Source: Stictocephala bisonia (lineage: Eukaryota; Arthropoda; Insecta; Hemiptera; Membracidae). From it: a stretch of DNA of 64,000 nucleotides. The notes beneath the pieces were generated by a model, which made no database searches, had not been told where the DNA came from, and worked only from the letters and a program-made list of their open reading frames with translations. The stretch is taken from positions 1,401,560-1,465,559 of the forward strand of contig JAQJVL010000160.1 of assembly GCA_035578905.1 (NCBI GenBank), given 5' to 3'. Both the position numbers and the translations under genes were made by a program. Positions 1 through 13,300 of this stretch are shown piece after piece; the stretch's first letter is position 1, and each line of letters opens with the position of its first letter.

Positions 1-1116
1 TCCAACCTCCTCCTGAGGGTACATAACGTTGAAAATAAACTCCTCCCCCCTTCAAGCGTTACATAATTTAGGGACGGTCCCTAATTATTTAATCTTCTCA
101 GCTAAGCAGGCCTCAAGCAGTCTTGTAGGTAGGGAGAGTGGGCAGACCTGTGGAGTCATGTCCATAGGGAGGTTGGATATTTCCATTTTGAATATGGTTT
201 TGTTAAGGACCATTCTGTATGAGCAGTTTTAACACTGCTAAATAAGCGGTTTCAGAAAAGTTCAAAATGGATCCTATAAAGGTTAGGCATGTGATTTATT
301 TATTGTATTTGAGTGCTATGAACAAAAAAATGAAGGAGGTAATTCAATCTGTATCATCAAATGGATTTTATACTCATACTTCACTTCGGAAATCAACACA
401 GCGTTTAAATTGATCCTTTATCTATATCTGTAGGTAGAGGATATAGATTATCATTGTATCCTAATATTATTTTAGTTCTTCATTTGGCAAGCATAGATGT
501 AAGTCATAAGCAATCAGTTACATAGTGTAGTTATACTATAGTAATTTTGTCAGTGTAAGCATGCCTACTATTTGATGAAGTAATGATAAATGCGATTTGT
601 CCAGCACTTTTAATGAGAAGTACATGCAGTGTTGCGAGGGTTAACCAGCGACTAACTAAGCATTTTGCGTTTTCCTCTCTCATTAGTTACGGTGTGGTCC
701 TTGCGATAAAAAAAAAAAAAAATGTGAAGAGAATACCTACTTCTGCAATAATTACAATAAAAAGCCTTATTTATATCAAGACATATGTTTTCCAGTATAT
801 CACATGCTATCGTTTGATTAATGCACTAAGAAACTCCATGTAAATGCTGAATGTGAGAAAAATTATACACAGTTAGATATTTTTTATTAACACTCATAGT
901 TTTTTCTTATCGTAAAAACCTAACGATAGATGTATCCACCACCCAATTATTTTAGGCAAAACATCTAAGTTGCCACACCAAATAGGCTACTAAACTACAT
1001 TATAATGTAAAAAACACATTATATACTGAAATTAATTATAAACTGTGAGTACGCAGTAAAAAATCTTCTAGTCACAAAGGGTTATTCAAACTAAGAAAAG
1101 GAACAAATTTACTCAC
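1..1116. other. Intronic, AT-rich, nothing recognised
   Basis: Presumed intron of SLC25A10 between exon 4 and a missing last exon. I read both strands for carrier coding and found none. A poly-A run lies near 708. The two short open frames here lack similarity and splice context. Confidence 0.5.
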
Positions 1117-1324
1117 GGCTGTCAAACTTGACAGAAAATGAGTGATTAAGTTGTCCTGAAAGTAATTAGTCGATAGCAGTATCATTTTGACTTGATCGTA
1201 GAAGGAGAGTTGTCCAATTGTCATTAGAACAGCTCGACTGGTGGCCATACTGGCTCCTCCAAACAGTCTTTTAACACCTTCTTCTCGATACACTCGAAAC
1301 AATCCATCAAATGCATGTTTATAA
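1117..1324 (-). CDS. SLC25A10: SLC25A10 coding exon 4
   Basis: One base plus 69 codons, from YKHAFDGLFRVYREEG to THFLSSLTA. The acceptor is GCTTTCAG at 1331-1325 and the donor GTGAGT at 1116-1111. Contains the GLxRVYREEGxxRLFxGAxMATSR block of the second carrier repeat. The following exon, expected to begin near a Gly-rich CQPLDV-type signature, is not in bases 1-1116 and must lie off the window. Confidence 0.92.
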
Positions 1325-4300
1325 CTGAAAGCAAAAATAAACTGAACAGTGTTTTTATTGATTAAAATAAAATTAATAACCCCTTCAATTTTTGAGTGAA
1401 ATTATTAAAGTATAGTAAATATATTTCTATTTAACTAACAATTATAATATTTGTAATAATTAAAAAATGTAATAATTTTGTGTATACACGTACAGAGTAC
1501 TTAATAAATTTTACTAAGAAAAATATTACAAAAATACTTAAGACACAATATTAACAGTGAACACCAGCATATTAGCCTTTAGTAAACCCTAATTATATGA
1601 CAAACCATGATGTTAAAGACTCATATAGTATATCATTAATTGATTTAGATTAGTGTCAATGATCCCTACAATAGAACTTCAATAGTTGGATACTCAATAC
1701 TTGGACAGTCCTTGTACTCTGACACCAGCCATGGTGACGTGATCGAGCAAAATTATTCCGTGGTAGAATATGCACAGTAGGGATCAGTGCAGGTCAACAA
1801 AATAAAAGTGTAAAAATGGAACAGTTAATTAAAAATTTTTCCGACATAAAGTTACTGTACTTTGTATGTACTGTAACTTACTTTAATAACTACATACTAT
1901 AACTCTACATCAATTATATAGGTGAGTCATTGATAGAGTAATACATTGCTTGTTTTAAGCATTTTGTTTTTGTAGTTAAGTGGCAGAGACAAATTCAACA
2001 ATGCCACGCCTACATCGAAAATAAATTTTTTAATAATTAAACTAGGGGACATCCCTGCACGCTTCGTGTGCAAACCCTGACTCTCGCTGTGTTTGGTACA
2101 ACTCAGCCTTCGGTCTCTGCATGACTTTTGACCATAAATAATAGTAGATTAAATGTATAACGTAAAATCACAATATTAAACTTATTGACAGTATCTCACT
2201 CATACTTGCGTTGCTACCTATTTATTAGTATAAATACCCAATGGTAATATTTATCCTATTTCAAAGGTGTTAATTTCATTTGTTTTTGTTTAGCTGCTGA
2301 AGATTAAACTCTTAATGCATCAATAGGATAATGTCAAACGTACAAAATAAACTTGTTTATTTATTTACAAAACACGTGTTATTAATTTACTAAATCAACC
2401 CAATGTTATTCTTATGGAAAAAAGGGAATTTTAAGGGGCTATTTGTACCCTTTAGGAATGGAATTTTGAAAAATCCTTTCTTAGTGGGTACCTTCGATAC
2501 TAAAGCTAACATCCTTTATAATTTTGTGTAAATCCGTATGGTGGTTTTTGTGATGAGTGAGTTGGTCAGTCAGTCAGTGGTATTTGGCTTTTATATAAAT
2601 AGAGTGTTAGTAATTGTATTTAATATTTATAACTGTTAATGCTTAGATTTACTCTAAGACATTTATTTATTTTAAGTGAATAGATTAAAATAGCATTAAC
2701 TTAAATCTACATTTCATTTGTACTAATGATAAATTAAATTTAAAGTAAATTAAAACAGAACTAACTTTCTCCGGCTCTCCGGAGGAAGCTTGATGTCATT
2801 TTGCATCCTCACATTGACAAGGTCTGCAGGAGTGCCTACTAAGCCTCCAGCTGCTCCTGCTGCCGCAGCCATCCCCACTCTTTCTGGAAATGAAATGGCC
2901 TCTCCATGTGGTGCAATTGATTGTTTTGCGACCTGAGGAATCAATGCTTCATTAGACTTTTGATTTGCAATTGTTTGAAACTTATATATGTACACTGTGT
3001 CTGGTTAGAATATGATCACAATTTCAAGACAATCTTTAATAGAAAGTCTAGATATTATAAAAGTTTTCTAACACGTCCACAGCCTTGCTTGGATTTAAGA
3101 AAATATGGAGAGTTCTGTTTCCACTATCAAACCACATAATAAACCTTGATATAAAGTGCAATACTGCATCTGTTATTGAATTATTCAGAACAAACTTAAA
3201 CTTGTAAAATAACAAAGTAAAAGAAAAGAAATAAAAGAATATTACTTTTAAAGTGAACTTTACCTGACGGGGAGCACAAAATTTTCAATAACTCTGGAAT
3301 GTATAAAAAAATTGACAATCTTGTCAATAGGCTTTGCTTAAATGAATTGAAAAACTAGGAAACATTCAATTGACAAATAGAAACGTTATAACATTTTCTA
3401 TAAATGAAGCTATAAGTGGAATTTTTTGTGTGGATTGAATGTAGACTTAAGTGTGATATTTGGACTTCAAAACGTACAAATTTGTATTAGTTTAAAACTT
3501 TAAACTGACATAGACGTTACTAAAACAATATGCGAGTACAACAAGTCTCTATAATGCAGCTACGTTTGGATTAGCTTTTATGGCAATATTTAATCAGCTG
3601 CACTTCTTATAAATAGTATATAAGCGATTAACATAAATAAAAAAATTCAATTGCAAAAAAGTTAACAGTACCTAAAAAGTCATAATTAAAATGATGCTAT
3701 TATGATAAATTCATGTGATAGTACTATCAACATATATAACGAGCAATACCAACCCACTTGATTCTCTTGAATTCACTTCTCTTGGATTCACTTGAAAAAC
3801 TCAAATTCTTTAACAAAATATTTGTAACAACCCAAAACGAAAATTTCAGAACCTTTTTCAGAAGATATAGGAGAATTTATAGAAAAGTCATACAAGCTGC
3901 TAAAGCCTATGATGCCAATTAAGTTTTGAGCAATAGTGAGAATTTTTCAAAAACCGCTTGGAAAATTATCAACTCGTCAGCACAACAGTCAAAATTATTC
4001 AATAAATCCAAACCAATTGAAACAAAAATTGGTGAAGAAATAGTTCAAGATAAATTAATTGTAGCAAAAGAATTTAACAAATATTTTACCACTGTAGCTT
4101 TACCAGACACAATGTATAACAAACCCCAATTCATAAACTATATTTCAGAACCAGTTGCATCTATGGCCTTGACCCCAGTATGTGAGAAGGAGATGGCTAG
4201 TGCCATTCAGAGACTACGCCCAAAAAAAACCTGCGATGCCAATGGGTTGTCTGTATGGCTTTTAAAACAGTGCTGTCAGCACTTGCTGAAGCCACTCACA

Positions 4301-7300
4301 AAATTGATAAATTTTTCATTTGAATCAGGACGTTTTCCGTCACTTTTGAAGACAGCAAAAGTTATTCCAATTTACAAAAAAGACGACCCTTTACTCAAGA
4401 GCAATTATCGTCCAATTTCAATTCTTCTTGTCTTTAGTAAGATTTACGAAAGGATCTTCTATGATAGACTTTCAAGCTTCATTAAGAGTCACAATTTATT
4501 GAATCTAGAGCAATTTGGATTTAGAAAGGAAAGATCCACAATTGATGCAATCAATAAACTTCTAGACACTGTTGTCGATGGCTTGGAGGGTAAAGAACAA
4601 GTGCTTAGTATTTTTCTTGACCTCTCCAAAGCATTTGATTGTGTGCATCATGAGACACTGTTACACCTTTTAGAAAAATCTGGAGTTAGAGGTTTACCAC
4701 ACAGCTGGCTAACTTCGTATCTTAAAGATCGGAACCAGTGTGTACAGATTTCAAATGTAACTTCAAATAAAAATAGAATGCTTCATGGAGTCCCCCAGGG
4801 TTCGGTCCTAGGGCCACTTCTTTTTTTAATCTATGTCTGCAGATTGAATACAGTGATCCAGAATGGAGAACTGATTCAATATGCCGATGATACAACTCTC
4901 TGTATTAAAGGAAAAACATCCAAAGAATTAGAAATCACAGCTTTTATAGAGCTAAGTTCTTGCATTCAACATTTCAGTGAACTGAATCTAAAATCAAACC
5001 AAACCAAATCCAACGTAATCAGTTTTTGTCTCCGACAGCAGGAACTCCATTCTCAACCTCATGTCTTCTTGGATGACACTCTTTTAGAGGTGGTAAATTC
5101 TAAAAAATTCCTTGGAATGTTCCTTGATAGGGAACTGACATGGGACGACCATATAGACCACGTTTGTGGTAGAGTTGCTTCAGGCATATATGCATTGCAC
5201 AATCTTGCAAAGTTCTGTGTGCCTAACGTCTTAATCATGGCCTACTATGGCATGGTACATTCACATCTGGCATACGGAGTGAGACTTTGGGGAGGTTGTG
5301 CAAAAAGCAAAATGGAAAGAGTTTTTAAACTTCAAAAAAAGGCTGTCAGAATAATTGCTAAATTGAACCACAGAGAGTCGTGCCGGAATTCTTTTAGGGA
5401 GTTAAAATTGCTGACTTTACCTTGCCTTTATATGTATGAGGTGATACTATACTGCAGATCACGTTCTTCCTTGATTCGTGGCAGAAATGTTCACCAATAC
5501 TTCACTAGAGGCAGGGACAACCTCCGAACACAGCAACATAGATTGGCACTATCAGACCACATGCCACATCAGGTTGGTGTCAGACTAATCAACAAACTCC
5601 CTGAAGGATTTCCAATTAATAACCAAACTCAATTCAAAACTCGACTTAGACACCTCTTGGTGTCTAAAGCGTTCTATTCTGTGGATGAGTTCATGATGAG
5701 TCGCTGGGAAGATTAAGATTAAATAGCAGGACAGGAAGGCAGTGTGATTGTGGCTGTATGAATGTTAGAAATATATGTATTTGAATGTGGAGTGAATGAC
5801 AATTTGTTGTTTAGTTTTAGAATTTTAATACATTATATATATTATACTTATATTATGTTGACGATTGCATGACATGTCAAAAATTGTTACTACGCAATAA
5901 AAAGTTTATTTATTTATTTATTATTGATAATGGTGAACAGATGAGTGTGTGTAAACTAAGACTACTAACTTTACTGATGATATAGACTTGTTAGATCTTT
6001 AATCCTATAGAAGGTAAAAATAAATCAAACTAGGTTAGTCCCGGTTTGTTAGAATGGACTTGAGTCTTATTGAGACGGACCTTGAGAATCTGTTTGGTCA
6101 AAAATACAACAATGCATTTGTTACGTAGAAGAACAAAGTTTCTCTGTATAAAAAAAGAGACTCTCCTAACCTGATGCATATGCCAGTAGTACTCAAACTT
6201 TGTTTTAAGTGTTATGTCTTTATTTTTTCTGAGAAATATTTTATTGCATTTATAGTCTCAAGTATTATTTTATTGCATTTATCTTCTCAGGTAAATGTTC
6301 GAATCCCCTATTTCTCCTATTTGTAGACAAGTTAATGTTATTTATACTTTTTTTATCATAACTCTTTTGAAAAAAAATAATAAATTTAGTTCAAAATAAA
6401 AATATTTTCCAGGTATCAACTGTGTGATTTGTATAATAAACAATCATGCTAACACATTTACTAGATGTCATGAACTATATTTTAGCTCTAGAAAATGGAT
6501 TTAGTGTCAGAGTATTTTAAGTAAAACATTTTAAAGATCGATTCCTTAATTTTAAGGGCAGTAATTTAAATTATCCTATCACTGAAGTGACTAACAACTA
6601 TTCAGAATATTCATTCAGAATGGCCGTATAATTTTAGTAAATGATTAATTACTGTTAAAGATAGCTGGCAGTCACATTACAGATCTTGTGGACAGTCAAG
6701 GTCATGTGATAGTTATAGGTTACATTCACTTTACTGTTTACAATCCTAAAAATCATCAGAAGAGTCTATAAAATAACAGAGTAATAGAATTCACCCGAAA
6801 CAGTGTAATAAAAAATATTGAATTAAGGGTGAACTAGATAATTCTTTCAAAAAAGAGGAATTAAAATTAAATTAATGTAACTTCTTGAATCATGAATGAC
6901 AGAAGGTGGATACAGACTACAATCGAACAAAATTTAATATACAATTGAATAATAATACTTATTGAATATAACTTAGTAATTCATTCATTTATTCATTCAT
7001 AAGACGCCGATCGTCAAGATATGGGCGAATATGGATTTCGAATGAGTGTGATGAGTGTAGATGAGCGAATGTAGTCATTGTTACAAACTAAGGCCGACTA
7101 TTCCTTAGAAGGTGTCATTAATTAATAGCCCAATGACAAATGAACAGCCGGTGGTTATCAGCTGATCCTTCTCAAAATGTATTGATTCTGATTGGGATCG
7201 AACTGAATGTCTGTCGTTTACTTATCTATTTGTACTTCATTATTGGTTATTGTTGTTATATGTTTTGTATTATTTATTGAATAGGTACTAGTATAAGCTT

Positions 7301-10300
7301 GTTTTAGTTTATTATTGTCTGTTTATTGTTCTCTTTTCTTGTTTATTAATTTATTGTTGTTTGTTAACTTGTTACGTCTTAACTTATTGGCTGAGTTATT
7401 AAATGTGTGTAATAAAATCTTCTTGGTGAATATTTGGGTATGTTGATTTTGTGACAAGTTAGTGTTTGGTTATGAAGAATTATTGAAGATGAACTGACTA
7501 ATTATCATGCATATTATTTAAAACTTTTCAAATAAATAAATAAAAAATCATTGAGAAATATGCAAACATAGAACTGGACGTCAAGAAGAGGAGACTGAAA
7601 TTCTAGATATATTAGAAGCTGCCGGAGTTCAGCCTAACACAAAAATTACAAAACATTACTGAATTCCTAATAAAACTCAAAAGCCCAACAACATGGATCA
7701 CAGAGATACAAAAATATTTTAAAACACTTAAAATATAAAATAACAGAATCTAAAATTATGTGCAGAGATAAATACAAAAACAGAATCTATAAATGGGATT
7801 CAATATCAGAGCAAAGAAGTAAAAAAATAAGACCAAAATGGTCGGATGAACTGTAAAAGGCATTCACTGAGAGGATGAGATCATATTGGAAAAAGAGTAA
7901 CAAGTAAAATTTTATTGAATTACTTATAGTTTTTTACAGGGGTAAATATTACAAAAGTACTTGAAAAAAAACAAACAATAATTAGTACTTGGTTATTAAA
8001 AAAACAATAATTAGTTTATTATTATATGTCTAATAATAATAAACTAATGAACTAAGAATTGAAAAAAACTATTATTTCTGAAGAAATAATCATTACAAAA
8101 AGCCTGAGAAAGTTTCATATAACACAGGGAGCTGTTTCACTTTAGTCAATATCCTTACATTATTTATAAGATAACTGGAAATTCTTAGTTTTGTTAGTAC
8201 AGCTATTTAATGGTAGTAATTGAATTGCAGTAATTACACTACAGGTCATAGTAGTAACTCAGGTAAATGAAAAATAACTATAGGCCTAAATCTCTTGTCA
8301 CCAATTTATCGAATAAATGAATTCTATTACTAATACATGTATGCCCACAAGTTTATAATAAAAACTTAACCCAGGAAATGGCATGCCTTTTCCCTTAAAT
8401 GGCAAGCTGTTTTTTGCAGGTCGCATAAGGGTATTACTATTTTAAAAAAATGAAGTTTTTATCAAATATCATAGTGTTTGTTTTTGAGTAAATTACAGGC
8501 AATAACATGGTAAAAGGAGTATGTCAAAATCTGTACTCATACATTTTTTTACTTTTATAAGTATGTTCAAGTTTGTGTTTACTTACTGAAAAATGTATGG
8601 GACTATACCTTGAAAATAATGTTCCCCAATAAAAATGGACAAAGTAAAATAGCCATTTTGTAGTAAATTTAGTCTAGTTTTCAAAAACATATAAGTCTAT
8701 AGACATTTTTTTATATATTGTGTCTTATAAAGGTAAAACTCTGTAAACACAACACCTACAGTCGTCAGTGACCGATACAGAATGTAAACAAGAATTGAAG
8801 TCAGCTGTGACAAAAAAAGAAACAGCGAACATATGATCAGGTAAACTAAAGACGTGTAACATCATAAATCGATAGATTGAATGTTTATCTTTCCATCGAT
8901 ATCATGATTGTATCGAAAATCAACAACAATAGCACTATAATAAATATTATACGCTTTTGTGTCGTCGGCGAATCAACAACTACCAGTTCTTGGATTAATA
9001 CGCATCACTACAAAATAAGAGGGTAAAGTTTCAACTCTTGTAATGTCAGGTTTGATTGGAACTTATTCAATATTTAGGATATTTTTTTACATCTAAGTTT
9101 TACGCTTGTTTACTAAATCATACAAATAAAAAGGTGCACTTTATTACTAATACTTGTTCTATATTTAGCACAATTTTTGTTTTGTATGAATTTCTCTACT
9201 AAACAATGATTAAAAAAAAAATAATCTTATATCATTAAAGTACAATTTTTTGATCAAAAATAATTTGTATAGTTGAAAAATGCATGTTAATTATTAAATT
9301 TTTTAGGTTGTGACGTTGTTAATAAAATAATTAATCAGTTGACAACACTAAGTCAACTGTTGTACACTAAGTCAACACTAAGTCCAATGGATAAACTCAC
9401 AACTGACCTCGTAGATGCCGAAGCGAGTAGTGGAGTAGGACAGTTGTCGACAGAGAGACGCTGAGAGTCCGCTGTACAGGGCTAACACACCTTGTTCCTT
9501 GATAATTGTGCCAGTTAATCTTATGATGGATATCTTACCCTCCTGCTGAGTCTGCAGATGAACCTTTTAACAGGTTGAAAAGGATCTTAGAAATGTTCTG
9601 AAATTTCTACAAACTTACTTTGCAAGCTATATTATTGTCCATTATGGTGCTTTATATAAAAATAACATTTTCATTAAAAAGATTTTGAGAACAATTCCCA
9701 AAATACAGTTTCAATTAAATAGATCATAATATTAGGTCTAAAAGAATACAGGATTTATTTAAAATTCTATTGATTAGGCATCACTGATTTTACTACTTTC
9801 GAAGAGAATGAACTTTTCCATTTCGAGAGAATCAAATCAAAATCAAATATATTTATAAAATTTTGGGTTCCAGGACAGATTATAATGAATAACATAAAAG
9901 TTGGAGGATAAAAATAATATTGTATGCTATACTTGGCGAGTCATAGAAGTCATCTGAACTTTATGTCTTTGTGAACTGAAGGCGCTGATTTCCATTGAAA
10001 CAGTACAAGTCATGTATTATTATTCATTATTATTTATCTCTAAGACGCCGATCGTAGAGATATGGGCGAATATGAGGCATGAATGAGTGTAGATGAACGA
10101 GTGTAGTCATTGTTACTATCTGAGTTCGACTTAGCTCAGAAAGGACTATTTATTAATAGCCCAATAGCCAGGGCAACTATGGGACCTACAGCTTTACGTG
10201 GAATCCGAACCACGTAGTGTTGGTCTGATTTTCAGCTAACTGACAAGTTTGACACTTAGTTCTCTTCTCTACACAACACCCAAACCTTGACTACCATTCA

Positions 10301-13300
10301 ACACGGACACTCTAGACTTCTCTAGTAGTGTCTATATTGATGACAACCATTGATCAGACGCCGTGTCGGTATTAAAAGAACCGAGCATGGAACCTATCGC
10401 CTATAATCTCCCAAACACTTTGTCCCCAAGTAGCTGAGTTACAGCACTGCGCCACCAGTGCCGACAATAATGTAGTGTACCTGTCGCAATTACCAATTAA
10501 GATATGTTCACTATATGACTTGTGCTGTTTCAATGTAAATCAGCGCCTTCAATATTACAGAGTCATGAAGTTCAGAGAACTTCTCGTGACTCGCCAACAG
10601 TATGTGATACAGCAATGAATCTTTCTATATTGACCCGAGGAATTTGAGGCGATGTACACAAGCTCGGTTACAGCCGTTCACAATTGAAATAAAACGTCAA
10701 AGCTGTTTCAAATACATATCATTTGAAAGACCTTGAACCAGAGTTTGTTTATGTGTCTTTGAATTTGCTCTATGAATTTCCTACATGGCACAGTGGCTTG
10801 TTGATTTTGTTTGTTTACTTCGTCTCACACACCATCTGTCTGTCTAATCCCGTTCGATATTGCCAAGCTGGTAGTTATTTATGTTTGTTGTTGTGCTTTT
10901 ATGCGGCTTTTAGTGTTTGCGTATTATTTAAATAGTTTTTATTGTTATTTGTGACAATGGGTGATCTGTGACATTCAAGATATACATGAACGATCTGATT
11001 GTCATATTATTTGCTAGGCAACATATTTAGGTATTACTTCTTATCTAATTTTCTGTAAATATTGGACAATATATTGATTTATTTTTTGTTCTGCACAAAA
11101 TTATGCACAACTTGTATATCTCAGTTTTCTTCTAATATTAAAATTTTACATACATAAATGACCAATAAACTTTTTTATAAATAGTTTATATATAAATTTA
11201 TTTTAATAAAATGTCTTTATTTTATTAATTTTTTCCCACTGTCAAGATTTTAAATGCATTTCTTTCTGATAAAAATTATGTACATTTTATTCTTATATTG
11301 CTATTAATAAATTTATAATGAATTTGTAAAATATCTTACAAATCACAAAAAATATGGCAACATTTTAGGGTATTAGCATTGACATTTCTTGGGTTAACCA
11401 TGTACTCTTCCTAAGCGTTTGGTGAAGTCATTCAGAAAATTTAACGTTTTTATTCGTCTCAGTTCTAATCTAAGAAGAAACACTCGACTTTGATAAAAGA
11501 TAATGTATTATTGTATAAAATTTAAATTCTGAAAACAGTCAAAAGTGATTTTTTGTGTAGAGAGAGTGACTTGCACTAATTAATTAACCCTTTCCCCGTT
11601 CTCATCTGTTGGACCGCTCTCATTTTTTTTTTTTTTAATGCAATTAAAAACTCGAGATAACTTCAAAACTACATGAAACACTTTAGTATTAACCAGGCTA
11701 CATGGTAAAATTGCTGTCGTTAACATTGCATTGTGTTTTTTTCGTAGTTGTCTGTATTTTGTGTTTCAACAATAGTCAGATGTTGTATGCTGGTGACATC
11801 GTGAATGTGTTGAGAGGTTATATAACATTATTTTAGAGTGTTGTTGAATGTTTATTTACTTTGATTAGTTTCATTTGTGAATAAGTATGAGTAAACATGT
11901 GCATGTACCATCCCCAAAATTGTGTTCATGTTTGAGCGCTGCCAAAAGGGACTACACGGCCCGTGCTTTCTGAGTCACAAGTGTTCAGCATAAGTACCAG
12001 TGCTAAAAAACTTGTTGTATATATTGTAAATAGTTATTATAATCTTACTATAGATAAACTTATATAAATAAAATAATTTTAATTCATGTCAGGCCATAAA
12101 AATGACAAATATGAACACTAGTGAAAAAAGCGATTTTACAAAAAGCAATTTTAACTTCAACAAATTTAAAGGTAGGAACTTCAATTTTTTATGCATGTCA
12201 AAATATTAATCTAACAGAACAACACAGTTTATAAGTAGCTGATATCTTAAAAGAAAGGTTTTGTGAGCTCAACGTTATTTAAAAAAAATTTTTTTAAGTT
12301 TTTAATTTTCTCTTAATTAACTCAAAAGTGGCCATTAGGGTAGTATATTTGAAAACACCATTTAATTACTTACAGTAAAAAAGAAATAAAACCAAAAAGT
12401 ATCTATCTCAAATACACATTGAGTTATATTAGTCCAAATAAAACCTTGCATTTCGACTGAAAATGGCCTCGGCGTTTTTGAGTAGTATAGTGGAAAAAAT
12501 CAAGGTGGCGAAAGGGTTAAATAAAAATTGCAAAAAATTACATAAAATAAATAGCCAACACTAATATCATTCATAATATTACAAGTTTCTACACATAACA
12601 CGCTCAGTTTTAAGTGTTAAGTACTTAAATGATTCTCTTGGCACTGTAAAAATATTCTCAGAGGATCAAGAAATTAATGAAAAAGTTATAAACAATGTTA
12701 CATTATTTGTTATATGTTAACTGTAAAATAACATTGTTATCATGTTCTAGATATCTTTTGAGACTTAAGACAACTGTTAATATGTTGACCTTGAATGAGC
12801 ATTAAGACTGAAGCTAGAAATTACAATTGCAAATAGTCTCAACCTTAACCATGTTATCACATATTTATTGATAAACAGTTCTCTGATGAAATTTTCTTTA
12901 TTTGCAACAGCTAACACAACTACTATTAAGTGAGTCCATTCATGATCTACAGATTCCCAAAGTCAGGATTACAGTTATTAAAGATCATTTTAAAAGTGGT
13001 TTTACTCTTGCCTCTCATTTTGACAAATAAATATACTTGATTTACATTAATTACCGTATTGTTTATATCTTAGAAATATTTGTTATTTTTCTTACACTTT
13101 ATATATAACATGTTTTAAGACGCTATATTTTTTTAAATCTTAAACTCAATAATTGAAACATCTGTATTGTTTTATCAATTATCTGTATATGTTAATTTTG
13201 ATATTATCTCCTATATAACTTTGAAATTACCACAGTCAACATTTTTACCCTGCAGGTTTTGTAGAATAAAAGGGTAGTAGAATGCCAACTGACTGAATAA

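Noticed and set aside
7545..7915. Coding-like stretch on plus strand
   Set aside because: Only short runs in shifting frames and no motif I can name; left as unclassified.
10723..10935. 70-codon hydrophobic open frame on plus strand
   Set aside because: Starts without similarity, lies in an intron, and its composition reflects T-rich DNA.
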